A DNA stretch of 64,000 bases, from assembly GCF_030540765.1 (NCBI RefSeq), contig NZ_JAUOEL010000001.1, forward strand, positions 248,001 through 312,000, written 5' to 3'. Source of the DNA: Flavivirga jejuensis. Its GTDB lineage: Bacteria > Bacteroidota > Bacteroidia > Flavobacteriales > Flavobacteriaceae. Shown here piece by piece: positions 27,725 to 36,397 of the stretch. The notes below the pieces were generated by a model. The model saw only the letters and a list, made by a program, of their open reading frames with translations. It was not told the origin of the DNA and did not search any database. Position numbers and translations under genes: made by a program. Position 1 is the stretch's first letter; the number at the start of each line of letters is the position of its first letter.

Positions 27725-28052
27725 AGTTTATATGTACCAGATCTTCTGTACTAATACATAATTGAATGCTTTTAATAATCAGATCTGTAGAGATTAATTC
27801 CCGATTGCTAAAATAGGCTTGAGGAAATAACTTAAAAAAGGCATCGAATTCTTTACCTATTAAGGGAGTACGCTCTGTCTTATAAGCAAAATCAGCACAG
27901 ATAAGAGCAATAATCTTTAATCCCATTTTACAATGCTCTTTAACGGCGCTGGTTAAGTGTGATTCTTCGATTAACGAAGTTATTAAGGCTATATTAATAT
28001 AACGAGGCAGTAAATAATCGTACGGTAATTCTTTGGTTTCTGTTTCTGTCAT
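27717..28052 (-). CDS. Hypothetical protein upstream of sigma remnant
   Basis: Not recognised. The start MTETETKELP gives 111 residues. The frame is open a further 22 codons upstream, but that part is translated from a dispersed hairpin (TCCCGAT/ATCGGGA) and is rejected as coding. The protein looks alpha-helical and soluble (YLLPRYINIALITSLIEESH; CKMGLKIIALICADFAYKTE), with no transmembrane segment or catalytic motif. The overlap with the sigma-like gene suggests a functional pair, such as a regulator with its sigma factor; this is inference only. Confidence 0.5.
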   Translation of the reverse strand: MTETETKELPYDYLLPRYINIALITSLIEESHLTSAVKEHCKMGLKIIALICADFAYKTERTPLIGKEFDAFFKLFPQAYFSNRELISTDLIIKSIQLCISTEDLVHINCE

Positions 28053-28091
28053 AAATAAAATTTTAAGGTTAGGAAAACTTAATTTTGAGGC

Positions 28092-28365
28092 TCCCGATTT
28101 TACATCGGGAACACTCAAAATTGTAAATGGAACTTACCAGTTCTGAACTTTCAAGTATTTCAGTATCTGGTAAGATCTGGATATTAATTCAAGCTGACTA
28201 AAACAAGATAAATACCCCATAAAACCTTTTGTGCGTGGAAACAAAAAAGGCGTGGAACTCGACTTACTGAAAAGAGACTTAGTATACCTTGTAGTGATAA
28301 GAGAGCCTACGCCTAGGTCGTGAGCTTATCTATTTATCACCTCGCTGCAAAAAATTACTAGTTTT
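28092..28365. other. Hairpin-rich non-coding region (gene-free stretch 28053-28509)
   Basis: Several inverted repeats cluster here: TCCCGAT/ATCGGGA (28092-28110), CTTACCAG/CTGGTAAG (28133-28174), GGCGT..ACGCC enclosing ~60 bases (about 28249-28313), and GTGATAA/TTATCAC around 28300-28345. On the minus strand this would be the leader of the small gene/sigma pair. It could be a structured leader RNA, a small RNA or just repeats; no known riboswitch class was recognised. The part from 28366 to 28509 is AT-rich with nothing recognisable. Confidence 0.35.
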
Positions 28366-28509
28366 CTATTCGAGATTCAAAGCAATAGCTTCAATATTTT
28401 CTATTTGAAGAATTGCAAAACATATGTATTAAGCTACAAATGTAATTAAAATATTTACAAATGCGCATTTTCGTACGCATTCTTTTAAAAAGATTCTTTT
28501 TTATTTGTT

Positions 28510-28761
28510 ATGATGACCCAAATAAACTACATAGTCTGTGCGTACATATACAAAAGTTGGGTAGCACCATATAAGTCCCAACGTTCTTTTGCTTTGGATC
28601 ATAATATAGAGGAAAGTATTGTTCGCAAAATTAAAAATACGGCAAATAAAAAAGGGAATACTGATTATAATATACCAGTTAAAACACTTATTAAAATATG
28701 TGAGTCTCGAAATTTGAAACTTTCAGAATTTTTCTTTGAGTTAGAAAATTGGAGTCCTTAA
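28510..28761 (+). CDS. Small helix-turn-helix protein (copy 1)
   Basis: 83-residue DNA-binding-like protein of XRE/Cro type. The pattern RSFALDHNIEESIVRKIKNT resembles the helix 2-turn-recognition helix of the HTH_3 family, followed by IPVKTLIKICESRNLKLSEFFFELE, the usual third and fourth helices. There is no other domain. A close paralogue lies 250 bp downstream, with the remnant of a third HTH gene between. Targets are unknown. All three lie between the IS110 area and the CRISPR locus. Confidence 0.65.
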   Translation: MMTQINYIVCAYIYKSWVAPYKSQRSFALDHNIEESIVRKIKNTANKKGNTDYNIPVKTLIKICESRNLKLSEFFFELENWSP

Positions 28762-28786
28762 AATTAAAAAATTATGAAGATAGTCT

Positions 28787-28940
28787 GAATTTTAGACAAT
28801 CAACATCTGTTGTAATATAGAATAGTGATATTAGTAAAATTGAAAAAGGTATATTCAACTATCTTCATTATTAGAATTATCCAAAAGCTTAAGTATATAC
28901 CCCAAAGAATTGTTTGAGTTTGATTCTAATATGGAATAAT
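28787..28940 (+). pseudogene. Frameshifted remnant of an XRE-family HTH gene
   Basis: Two frames together spell the end of a typical XRE protein: NSDISKIEKGIFN in one frame, then, after a shift near 28856, LSSLLELSKSLSIYPKELFE in another, ending at a TAA at 28937-28939. An in-frame stop precedes the first segment. It is too short and broken to be functional. Confidence 0.55.
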
Positions 28941-29017
28941 TAAGTTAAGTAGAATAGGTCTTACGAAATGTGAGCCACACACCGCGTTTTTTGTTTTTCT
29001 AATATATTTTTTTGTTG

Positions 29018-29260
29018 ATGGTGAAATACAATGAGTACATATATGGCTATATAAATTATCTATGGGAAAAATCTCGTCTCTCAAAAAGAAAATTTGCAAT
29101 TAACCACAACATAGAAGAAAGTACTCTTAGAGATATAATTAAGGGAGGAAATTACCAAATTTCTTTGCCTACTATTTATAAAATTTGCGAATCCCGTGAT
29201 ATTAAACTGTCTGACTTTTTTATAGAAGTTGAGGTATGGAGTAAATCTGCAAAAAAATAA
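29018..29260 (+). CDS. Small helix-turn-helix protein (copy 2)
   Basis: 80-residue paralogue of the HTH protein at 28.5 kb. Shared: KRKFAINHNIEESTLRDIIK in the HTH and LPTIYKICESRDIKLSDFFI behind it. The start chosen is the ATG; a TTG two codons upstream is also open. Tandem paralogues with a decayed third copy suggest an old regulatory or defence-related cluster, but no partner gene remains. Confidence 0.65.
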   Translation: MVKYNEYIYGYINYLWEKSRLSKRKFAINHNIEESTLRDIIKGGNYQISLPTIYKICESRDIKLSDFFIEVEVWSKSAKK

Positions 29261-29371
29261 AGGGCATTCTCTGCTTCATTCTTATGTAGCGAGTATTATT
29301 TTCAACTGTTAAAATTAAACGGCAATAGTGATAAAATATCCTTATCGCCGTTTTAACTTATACTTTATGAG

Positions 29372-29791
29372 TTATTTTCTTTTAGGATGAGAATACTTTA
29401 CTCCCTTGTTGAGTTGTTTCTGTACATCTTCCTCCGAGGGGGGCGTTTTTGTAAAGATGTCCTTATTAATTATTGTAGACGACCAATCATCATCAGGGTT
29501 TGTTTCCTGTGTTAACAACCAAGTAGTTACAATGGTGTCTACCCCGTTAATAATTTGATATTGTCCACTCCAAGCAGTTACAGAATCAGAACTACCATAT
29601 CCATTCTGCCAAACAACTACAAAACCTACTGCTTGACTAGCATCATTGTCCGTATCCGTTCGTCCTACTAGATCATAAATTCCAGAAGCATCACCAACTG
29701 CCGTTTGGTATGTTCCAGTTAAGCTGTTTCCATTGGTCACAAGAGTCATGCTAGATCCAAGTTCGTTGTACCACGTACCATTTAAATCCAT
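29372..29791 (-). CDS. Avidin/streptavidin family biotin-binding protein
   Basis: 139-residue homologue of streptavidin. Equivalents of the biotin pocket are visible: Asn9 and Ser13 (GTWYNELGSS, streptavidin N23/S27), Tyr28 and Thr30 (LTGTYQTAVG, Y43/S45), Trp61 (VVWQNGY, W79), Ser70, Thr72 and Trp74 (DSVTAWSGQY, S88/T90/W92), Trp91 (TTWLLT, W108), Trp103 (DDWSSTI, W120) and Asp111 (NKDIFTK, D128). Only the S45 position differs, and Thr keeps the hydroxyl. There is no signal peptide, so the product should stay in the cytoplasm, unlike secreted streptavidin. It stands alone, convergent with the HTH genes and divergent from cas9. Its role is unknown; tight biotin binding is very likely. Confidence 0.92.
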   Translation of the reverse strand: MDLNGTWYNELGSSMTLVTNGNSLTGTYQTAVGDASGIYDLVGRTDTDNDASQAVGFVVVWQNGYGSSDSVTAWSGQYQIINGVDTIVTTWLLTQETNPDDDWSSTIINKDIFTKTPPSEEDVQKQLNKGVKYSHPKRK

Positions 29792-30026
29792 AATATAAAG
29801 TTTAGTTTATTAATAATTTATCTTCTTAAGTATGTTAAGTTTCATATGGTTAACATATAAATGTAATACTTATCTTTCAAATGTAGGAAAATAAATCGAT
29901 TTTTAGCACCTTATGATGTCGGCAATTCGCTTATTTTAGAGTATGCTCTATTATTTGGGTGTTTACCATATTTGGGTTTGATCGTAATGAGGAATAGTTA
30001 AGTTACGCTAGATCTTAAATAGCTAT

Positions 30027-30115
30027 AAAAAAGTCCCACCGAAGCAGGACTAAAGATTTTCATCTACGGCATATAGCCTTATTGTGATAAGATCAAAAAT
30101 TGGAAAGTTTAATCT
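30027..30115 (-). ncRNA. tracrRNA of the type II-C CRISPR system (gene-free stretch 29792-30217)
   Basis: On the minus strand, upstream of and divergent from cas9. The anti-repeat is complementary to GATCAAAAATTGGAAA of the CRISPR repeat without mismatch (30091-30106); pairing resumes with TTGTG (30082-30086) across an internal bulge. A small nexus hairpin GGC/GCC (30068-30078) and a terminator AGTCC..GGACT with a UUCG-type loop and U run (30027-30051 on the plus strand) follow. The rest of the gene-free stretch is AT-rich promoter region for the avidin gene and cas9. Confidence 0.9.
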
Positions 30116-30217
30116 ATTCAAATATACTAAAATAATCTTCATATAACAATATGGTTTTCCGTAAGAAAAATACTTATTGTTTTTTGTATTTTTAGGTTTT
30201 AAAGAACACATGGAATT

Positions 30218-33200
30218 ATGTCAAGAATTTTAGGTTTAGATCTAGGTACTAATAGTATAGGTTGGGCAATTGTAGATAAAGAGAAAAATGAAAAAGAATT
30301 CACATTAGTGGATAAAGGAGTTAGAATATTTGCAGAAGGTGTTAACATAGAAGCTAAAACAAGTAGTGAAAGTTCAAAAGCAGCACAGCGAACAGGTTAT
30401 AGAAGTGGAAGAAAATTAAAATATAGAAGGAAACTTAGGAAACTACAAGTACTCAAAATTTTATCAGACAATAATCTATGCCCACATTTAACAGATGACG
30501 AACTAAAACTTTGGAGGTATAAAAAAATATATCCTAAAAATGATGCCTTTAGATTGTGGTTAAGTACAGATAACCAAGATGAGAAGGTAGAGCGCAATAA
30601 ACAGATTAAAAACCCTTATAGTTTTAGATTTAAAGCTTCTACCAAAAAATTTGATTTAGATAAAATATCAGATAGATATGATTTAGGCAGAGCTTTTTAT
30701 CACATGGCTCAAAGACGTGGTTTTTTGAGTAATAGATTAGACACATCAGACAATTCTATCATTGAAGAAAAAAATAGTGACATTGAAGATATTATTCATA
30801 AAGCAAATAATCAAACAGAATTACTTCAAATGTACAATGACTTTCTAGAGTCATACGATAAAACAGAAACAAGCAGTAAGGCATTATTCACTTTACAAAG
30901 AGCATTTAAGTTAATCGTCAAAGAAAATATAAATGTTGAATTTGATAGCGTAAAGGAAAAATTATTAGAAAGGCTAAATAGAAAAGAATTTTTAGGTAAA
31001 GTAAAAACCGCCATTAGTGATTTAACAAATAGAATTGAAGCAGCAAATTGTAATACGCTAGGCGAGTATTTTTATGGCTTACATAAAGAAGGATTAAAAA
31101 TAAGGAATGAATATACGCATCGCGAAGATCATTATTTACATGAGTTTCATACTATTTGTGATAAACAAAATTTACCAGTAGCTATAAGAGAAAATATTAA
31201 GAATGCTATCTTTTTTCAAAGACCTCTAAAATCGCAAAAAGGATTGGTGGCAAAGTGCCCTTTAGAAAACGATAAAACTCGTATACCTATATCGCATCCT
31301 GCTTTCGAAGCATTTAGAATGTATAGTTTTTTAAATACTATAAAGATAAAACCAAAACATGAAGATACGCTAAGATATTTAAATACAGACGAGAAAGCAC
31401 TAATAGAACCACTGTTTTATAGAAAATCTAAAGCCCATTTTGATTTTAGCGACATTGCAAAAAAATTAACGCCTAAACATTTAAAATCTGGATATTATAA
31501 AGATAAAAATGCTCAAGGTTTTGATGTTTTGTTCAATTATGGATTTTACACAAATATTAGTGGTTGTCCTACAATTGCAAATTTAAGATATGCTTTTGGA
31601 GAAGACTGGAAAACCTATTTGGTTCGAAATTTTAATAAAAAGAATAAGGATGGTTCTTTAAAAACTGAAAATCAAGTTATAGATACCATCTGGCATGCCC
31701 TTTTTAGATTTGATAAAACCGATAAGCTAAAACAATTTGTAATAAATTACTTGAATTGTGATAATGATACTGCCGATAAATTTTCAAAAATAAAGCTAAA
31801 ACAAGATTATGGGGCTTTAAGTTTAAAAGCGATACGTAACATTTCTCCATATCTGGAAAAAGGGTTGCTTTACTCGCATGCCGTATTTTTAGCAAATATG
31901 AAAAATGTATTGCCAACTGAAATTTGGAATAATGAAGAACATAAAAAGGTAATACAGAATGAGGTGTTTTCTATTATTGATGATTACAAAGACTATAAAA
32001 ATAGTATTGATATAGTTAACGGGTTTATAAAGAAAAACCGAGAAGGTTGGAGTCCTGAAAATACATTTGTTATTGAAGCCTATAAAAAAGACTTTCTTAA
32101 AACTATTGAAGATTATTATGGTTTAAAACGATGGAATTCATTCCCAGAAGTAAATAAAGAAGAAATAATCAATAATAGCTTTAGGCTTTTTTCTAATCAA
32201 ATGCAATTGAATTCTGGCAGAGGCAAATTCGTGAAAAAAGAAACATTAGATGAACGCATAAAAGAATTTTTAAGAAATCATTTTAACATTGATGAGGGAA
32301 AATTAAAGGAGCTGTATCATCCATCTGCTATTGAAGTTTATGAAAAGGCAAAACGTAGCAAAGCAGATGGGAAATTGTATTTAGGTAGCCCTTTAATATC
32401 ATCTATAAAAAACCCTATGGCAATGCGTGCTTTACATCAATTACGTAAAGTGATTAATCAACTTATTAAAGATGATATTATAGACGAAAACATTATTGTA
32501 CGTATAGAAATGGCAAGAGCGCTTAAAAGTACTAACGAAAGAGCCGCTATAAGACAATGGCAAAATGATTTACAAAATAAGCGTAAGAGTTATATTGATG
32601 ACATAAAAAAACTATATAAAGAACAATGTGATTTAAATATTGAACCTTCTGCAGATGAGGTGTTGAAATATCAATTATGGATTGAACAAAATAGAACTTG
32701 CTTATATACAGGAAAAACTATAGGTATTTGCGATTTTATTGGATCAAATCCAAAATTTGATATAGAGCATACAGTTCCCAGAAGTAAAAGTCTAGATAAT
32801 TCTCAAATTAATAAAACGCTTTGTTGTTCGATTTATAATAGAAATAAAAAGAAAGACAAAATACCTACAGAATGTTATAATCATGACGAGATTCTTCCAA
32901 GAATAAATCATTGGTATGCAAAATATAAAGGATTAGAGACTCAAATAAGAGACATTACTAAAAAAGTAAGAGTCGCAACAATAAAAGAAAGTAGCGATAA
33001 ATATATTCAGGAACGAACCAAGCTTAAATTTGAGTACAATTACTACAAAAATAAATATAAAACATTTACAATGGAAGAAATCCCCAGAGGGTTTAAAAAT
33101 AGCCAGTCTGTAGATATTGGAATTATAAGTAAGTACGGAAACTTGTTTTTAAAGTCGCTTTTCACAAAAGTATATACTGTAAAAGGAAAAACAACTTCTA

Positions 33201-34504
33201 ATTTAAGAGATATTTGGGGGGTAGACAAAAAAGAAAGAACACATCATACACATCATACAAAAGATGCTGTGGTGGTAGCATGCTGCTCTAAAGACATTAA
33301 TGATGCTTTAGCCGAATATTATCGTAATTACGAAGCATATAAATTTTATGGCAAGCCCAAACCATCTTTTAAGCATAGAATTCCATGGCAAGGTTTTAAT
33401 AAGGATGTAAATAGCTTTAGTGAAAATACATTGGTAAGTCATCATGTACCTAATATTTTACCAATACAAAGTAAAAAGGCTATTCGTAAACGAGGGATTA
33501 TTCAAAGAAATGAAAAAGGAGACATAAAATACAAACAAGGTGACACAGTACGGGGAGCTTTACATAAAGAGAGTTTTTATGGGGCTATAAAGAGAGAACA
33601 AACTAATAAAGAAGGAGATATAGAAGAGGTTATTAAATATGTATTAAGAAAACCTCTTAGTAGTTTTTCAGACACCGATTTAAAACATATAGTTGATGAT
33701 AAAATTAAAGAGATTGCTATCAATGCACGTGAAAAAGAAAAACAAATTAAAAAAGAAATAGATACCTTAAAAAAACAAATTAATAAAGTAGATGACATTG
33801 AGGAACAAAAATTAAAACTTCAAATAAAAATGTTGTCTGAAAAGATTGAAAAGGAACTTTATGTATTGCCAAATAAAAATGGGAACTCAACACCAATAAA
33901 ACGTGTTAGGTATTTTACAACAGATGTAAAAGTACCATTAGAAATAAAAAAACATAGAGATGTTTCCAGACATGAGCACAAGCAACATTATTTTGCGAAG
34001 AATAACAGTAATTATTGTATGGCTATTTATGAGAAAACTAATGGAAAAGGAAAAACAAATCTTTTAATTAATAATTTAGAAGCTGGCAAGTATTACAAAA
34101 AAAGTAATTCTAATAATAGTTTATATCCAATAGCGCCAGAGAAAGATGAAAATGGCAACCTCCTAAAGTACATTTTAACTAAGGGCAAAATGGTACTTAT
34201 TTATGATAAAACGCCAAATGAATTATTTGATATGGAAAGTTCTCAATTACAAGAACGTTTATTTCAAATTACACAAATAGATGTAGAAGCATCGTGTATT
34301 AAACTTTTGCACCATATGGAAGCGAGAGAAAAGAAAGAATTGACATCATTTATGGGGTTAAAAAGTGGCATGAAGGGAGGAAAAAATTTAAGCGCATACA
34401 ACAAATTTCCTTGGATTAAAATTAGTGCTAATAATTTTGATTGTCTTGTTGAAGGATATGATTTTAAAATATCTGCCTCGGGAAAGCTTAATTTTATCCA
34501 GTAA
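30218..34504 (+). CDS. cas9: Type II-C CRISPR-associated endonuclease Cas9
   Basis: RNA-guided double-strand DNA nuclease of 1428 residues, a length usual for Bacteroidota II-C Cas9. RuvC-I: ILGLDLGTNSIGWAIVD with Asp8. An arginine-rich bridge helix (GYRSGRKLKYRRKLRKLQ) follows. RuvC-II: IIVRIEMARAL with Glu764. HNH: FDIEHTVPRSKSLDNS with Asp848 and His851, then YNRNKKK for the Asn. RuvC-III: HHTHHTKDAVVV with His1012, His1013 and Asp1016. All catalytic residues are present and the frame is intact. tracrRNA lies upstream on the other strand, with the array and cas2/cas1 downstream. No csn2 or cas4, consistent with II-C. The PAM cannot be deduced from the window. Confidence 0.98.
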   Translation: MSRILGLDLGTNSIGWAIVDKEKNEKEFTLVDKGVRIFAEGVNIEAKTSSESSKAAQRTGYRSGRKLKYRRKLRKLQVLKILSDNNLCPHLTDDELKLWRYKKIYPKNDAFRLWLSTDNQDEKVERNKQIKNPYSFRFKASTKKFDLDKISDRYDLGRAFYHMAQRRGFLSNRLDTSDNSIIEEKNSDIEDIIHKANNQTELLQMYNDFLESYDKTETSSKALFTLQRAFKLIVKENINVEFDSVKEKLLERLNRKEFLGKVKTAISDLTNRIEAANCNTLGEYFYGLHKEGLKIRNEYTHREDHYLHEFHTICDKQNLPVAIRENIKNAIFFQRPLKSQKGLVAKCPLENDKTRIPISHPAFEAFRMYSFLNTIKIKPKHEDTLRYLNTDEKALIEPLFYRKSKAHFDFSDIAKKLTPKHLKSGYYKDKNAQGFDVLFNYGFYTNISGCPTIANLRYAFGEDWKTYLVRNFNKKNKDGSLKTENQVIDTIWHALFRFDKTDKLKQFVINYLNCDNDTADKFSKIKLKQDYGALSLKAIRNISPYLEKGLLYSHAVFLANMKNVLPTEIWNNEEHKKVIQNEVFSIIDDYKDYKNSIDIVNGFIKKNREGWSPENTFVIEAYKKDFLKTIEDYYGLKRWNSFPEVNKEEIINNSFRLFSNQMQLNSGRGKFVKKETLDERIKEFLRNHFNIDEGKLKELYHPSAIEVYEKAKRSKADGKLYLGSPLISSIKNPMAMRALHQLRKVINQLIKDDIIDENIIVRIEMARALKSTNERAAIRQWQNDLQNKRKSYIDDIKKLYKEQCDLNIEPSADEVLKYQLWIEQNRTCLYTGKTIGICDFIGSNPKFDIEHTVPRSKSLDNSQINKTLCCSIYNRNKKKDKIPTECYNHDEILPRINHWYAKYKGLETQIRDITKKVRVATIKESSDKYIQERTKLKFEYNYYKNKYKTFTMEEIPRGFKNSQSVDIGIISKYGNLFLKSLFTKVYTVKGKTTSNLRDIWGVDKKERTHHTHHTKDAVVVACCSKDINDALAEYYRNYEAYKFYGKPKPSFKHRIPWQGFNKDVNSFSENTLVSHHVPNILPIQSKKAIRKRGIIQRNEKGDIKYKQGDTVRGALHKESFYGAIKREQTNKEGDIEEVIKYVLRKPLSSFSDTDLKHIVDDKIKEIAINAREKEKQIKKEIDTLKKQINKVDDIEEQKLKLQIKMLSEKIEKELYVLPNKNGNSTPIKRVRYFTTDVKVPLEIKKHRDVSRHEHKQHYFAKNNSNYCMAIYEKTNGKGKTNLLINNLEAGKYYKKSNSNNSLYPIAPEKDENGNLLKYILTKGKMVLIYDKTPNELFDMESSQLQERLFQITQIDVEASCIKLLHHMEAREKKELTSFMGLKSGMKGGKNLSAYNKFPWIKISANNFDCLVEGYDFKISASGKLNFIQ

Positions 34505-34546
34505 ATAATAATAGTTCTTTGACATTATAGATAATTTTTAAAAAAA

Positions 34547-35962
34547 TGAATGGTTTGATCAAAAATTGGAAACACGATATTAAAAATTAATCCTTTTGAA
34601 GTAAGTTTCAAGTTGTGGTTTGATTAAGGATTGGAAAACACGATATTAACATTTCTTTCAATATAGTTTTAGTTGTAGTTGTGGTTTGATTAAGGATTGG
34701 AAAACACGATATTTAAAATAAATAGTATCGCTAAAACAAATGGTTGTGGTTTGATTAAGGATTGGAAAACACGATATTTAAATATTTACACAATTTACCA
34801 CCCTATTGTTGTGGTTTGATCAAAAATTGGAAAACACGATATTAGATTTCTTGTCGTCTTTTGCAACGGTTAAGTTGTGGTTTGATTAAGGATTGGAAAA
34901 CACGATATTTAAATATGATACCCTTTTTAATCTCCACTTGTTGTGGTTTGATCAAAAATTGGAAAACACGATATTTAGACGACTCCATTTACCTTATATT
35001 ACTCAGTTGTGGTTTGATCAAAAATTGGAAAACACGATATTAAAACTAGCATTATTATTACCTAAAGAAAGTTGTGGTTTGATCAAAAATTGGAAAACAC
35101 GATATTATAGTGGCACACTATATTTTTTGGTAAGTAGTTGTGGTTTGATCAAAAATTGGAAAACACGATATTGAGTTAGTTTTCTATGTGACAATGGAAA
35201 TTGTTGTGGTTTGATCAAAAATTGGAAAACACGATATTAGGGGCAAATAGAGTAACAATAGCCGAGAAGTTGTGGTTTGATCAAAAATTGGAAAACACGA
35301 TATTTATAAGAGTTTATAACGATGATCATGGCTCGTTGTGGTTTGATCAAAAATTGGAAAACACGATATTTGAAACTTCTACAACTGATATTACTATTGA
35401 GTTGTGGTTTGATCAAAAATTGGAAAACACGATATTTATGATGGTGTCTGTGGTGGCCAGGGAGAGTTGTGGTTTGATCAAAAATTGGAAAACACGATAT
35501 TAACATATTTTCAACATCCTCGTTCGCTACTGTTGTGGTTTGATCAAAAATTGGAAAACACGATATTGCTAAACCGTCTTGGTTAACATGGTTGTCTGTT
35601 GTGGTTTGATCAAAAATTGGAAAACACGATATTTCTCTATCTGCCCGTATGTAATCGTACGATGTTGTGGTTTGATCAAAAATTGGAAAACACGATATTA
35701 ATGCTAAGTATTAATGCTGCTTATGAAGAGTTGTGGTTTGATCAAAAATTGGAAAACACGATATTGCCTATAGAAATGTAAAGCCCATACAAGAGTTGTG
35801 GTTTGATCAAAAATTGGAAAACACGATATTCACGCTCCTTTATTTTATTATAATATATCTGTTGTGGTTTGATCAAAAATTGGAAAACACGATATTAAAG
35901 CATCGAAAAACCACGCTTTTAATTAAGTTGTGGTTTGATCAAAAATTGGAAAACACGATATT
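34547..35962 (+). CRISPR. CRISPR array, 22 repeats of 36 bp, 21 spacers
   Basis: Repeat: GTTGTGGTTTGATCAAAA then ATTGGAAAACACGATATT. Spacers are 29 or 30 bp (29 for spacers 3, 4, 8, 14 and 19). The first repeat (34547-34581) is degenerate, with a changed 5' end and one A missing. Repeats 2, 3, 4 and 6 carry GATTAAGGATTGG instead of GATCAAAAATTGG; repeats 5 and 7-22 are canonical. The tracrRNA anti-repeat shows crRNAs are read from the plus strand. The decayed repeats therefore lie at the 5', cas9-side end. No two spacers looked alike; their targets cannot be judged here. Confidence 0.99.
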
Positions 35963-36012
35963 AGTTGGCTTGTTGTCTTTTGATATTGAGGTGTTTAAGC
36001 TGAAATGTCGTT

Positions 36013-36064
36013 AAAAAAAATGCTTCTTTTTTGCAGTGATAAGGCAAGATTGAAGCATTTTTTT
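36013..36064. terminator. Bidirectional terminator between CRISPR array and cas2
   Basis: A-run-TGCTTC (36013-36026) pairs with GAAGCA-T-run (36052-36064), so it has a U tract in either direction. It would end array transcription from the left and cas1-cas2 transcription from the right. Confidence 0.8.
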
Positions 36065-36067
36065 ATT

Positions 36068-36397
36068 TTAAAAGAGTTCTAATTGGGTTGGAGGAGGTTC
36101 TTTAGGGACTTCTAATTTTCCCCAAAAATTCATGATATTTCCAAATTGCTTATCTGTTATCCTAAGTACACTTACTTTACCTAAAGGAGGGAGTAGTCTT
36201 TTAATACGTTTTTCATGCACATCTGCACTTTCACTGCTCGCACAATGCCTTGCATATACAGAATATTGCATCATGGTAAAACCATCTTTAAGAATGTTTT
36301 TTCTAAAACCAGAAGCATTTTTTCTGTCTTTAGCAGTACTGGTTGGTAAATCAAAAAATACAAATAACCACATAATTCTATAACCATTTAGTTCCAT
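36068..36397 (-). CDS. cas2: CRISPR-associated endonuclease Cas2
   Basis: 109-residue adaptation subunit that bridges Cas1 dimers during spacer integration. The N-terminal strand YRIMWLFVFFDLPT carries the conserved Asp, followed by GFTMMQYSVYARHC and GKVSVLRITDKQFGNIMNF, a ferredoxin-like fold. The C-terminal Pro-rich tail (VPKEPPPTQLELF) is typical of type II Cas2. Its start overlaps the end of cas1 by 10 bases, so they are translated from one message, convergent with cas9 and the array. Confidence 0.96.
   Translation of the reverse strand: MELNGYRIMWLFVFFDLPTSTAKDRKNASGFRKNILKDGFTMMQYSVYARHCASSESADVHEKRIKRLLPPLGKVSVLRITDKQFGNIMNFWGKLEVPKEPPPTQLELF

Noticed and set aside
30218-34504. Possible IscB-like or otherwise non-Cas9 effector
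   Set aside because: Full size, bridge helix, HNH and RuvC order, tracrRNA, array and cas1-cas2 make type II-C Cas9 certain.
34861-36014. Open frames across the CRISPR array repeating LWFDQKLENTIF or CGLIKNWKTRY
   Set aside because: They are translations of the CRISPR repeat, which happens to be open in several frames; not genes.
36013-36064. Hairpin right of the array as a second tracrRNA or leader RNA
   Set aside because: No anti-repeat is present; A and T runs on both sides fit a bidirectional terminator.
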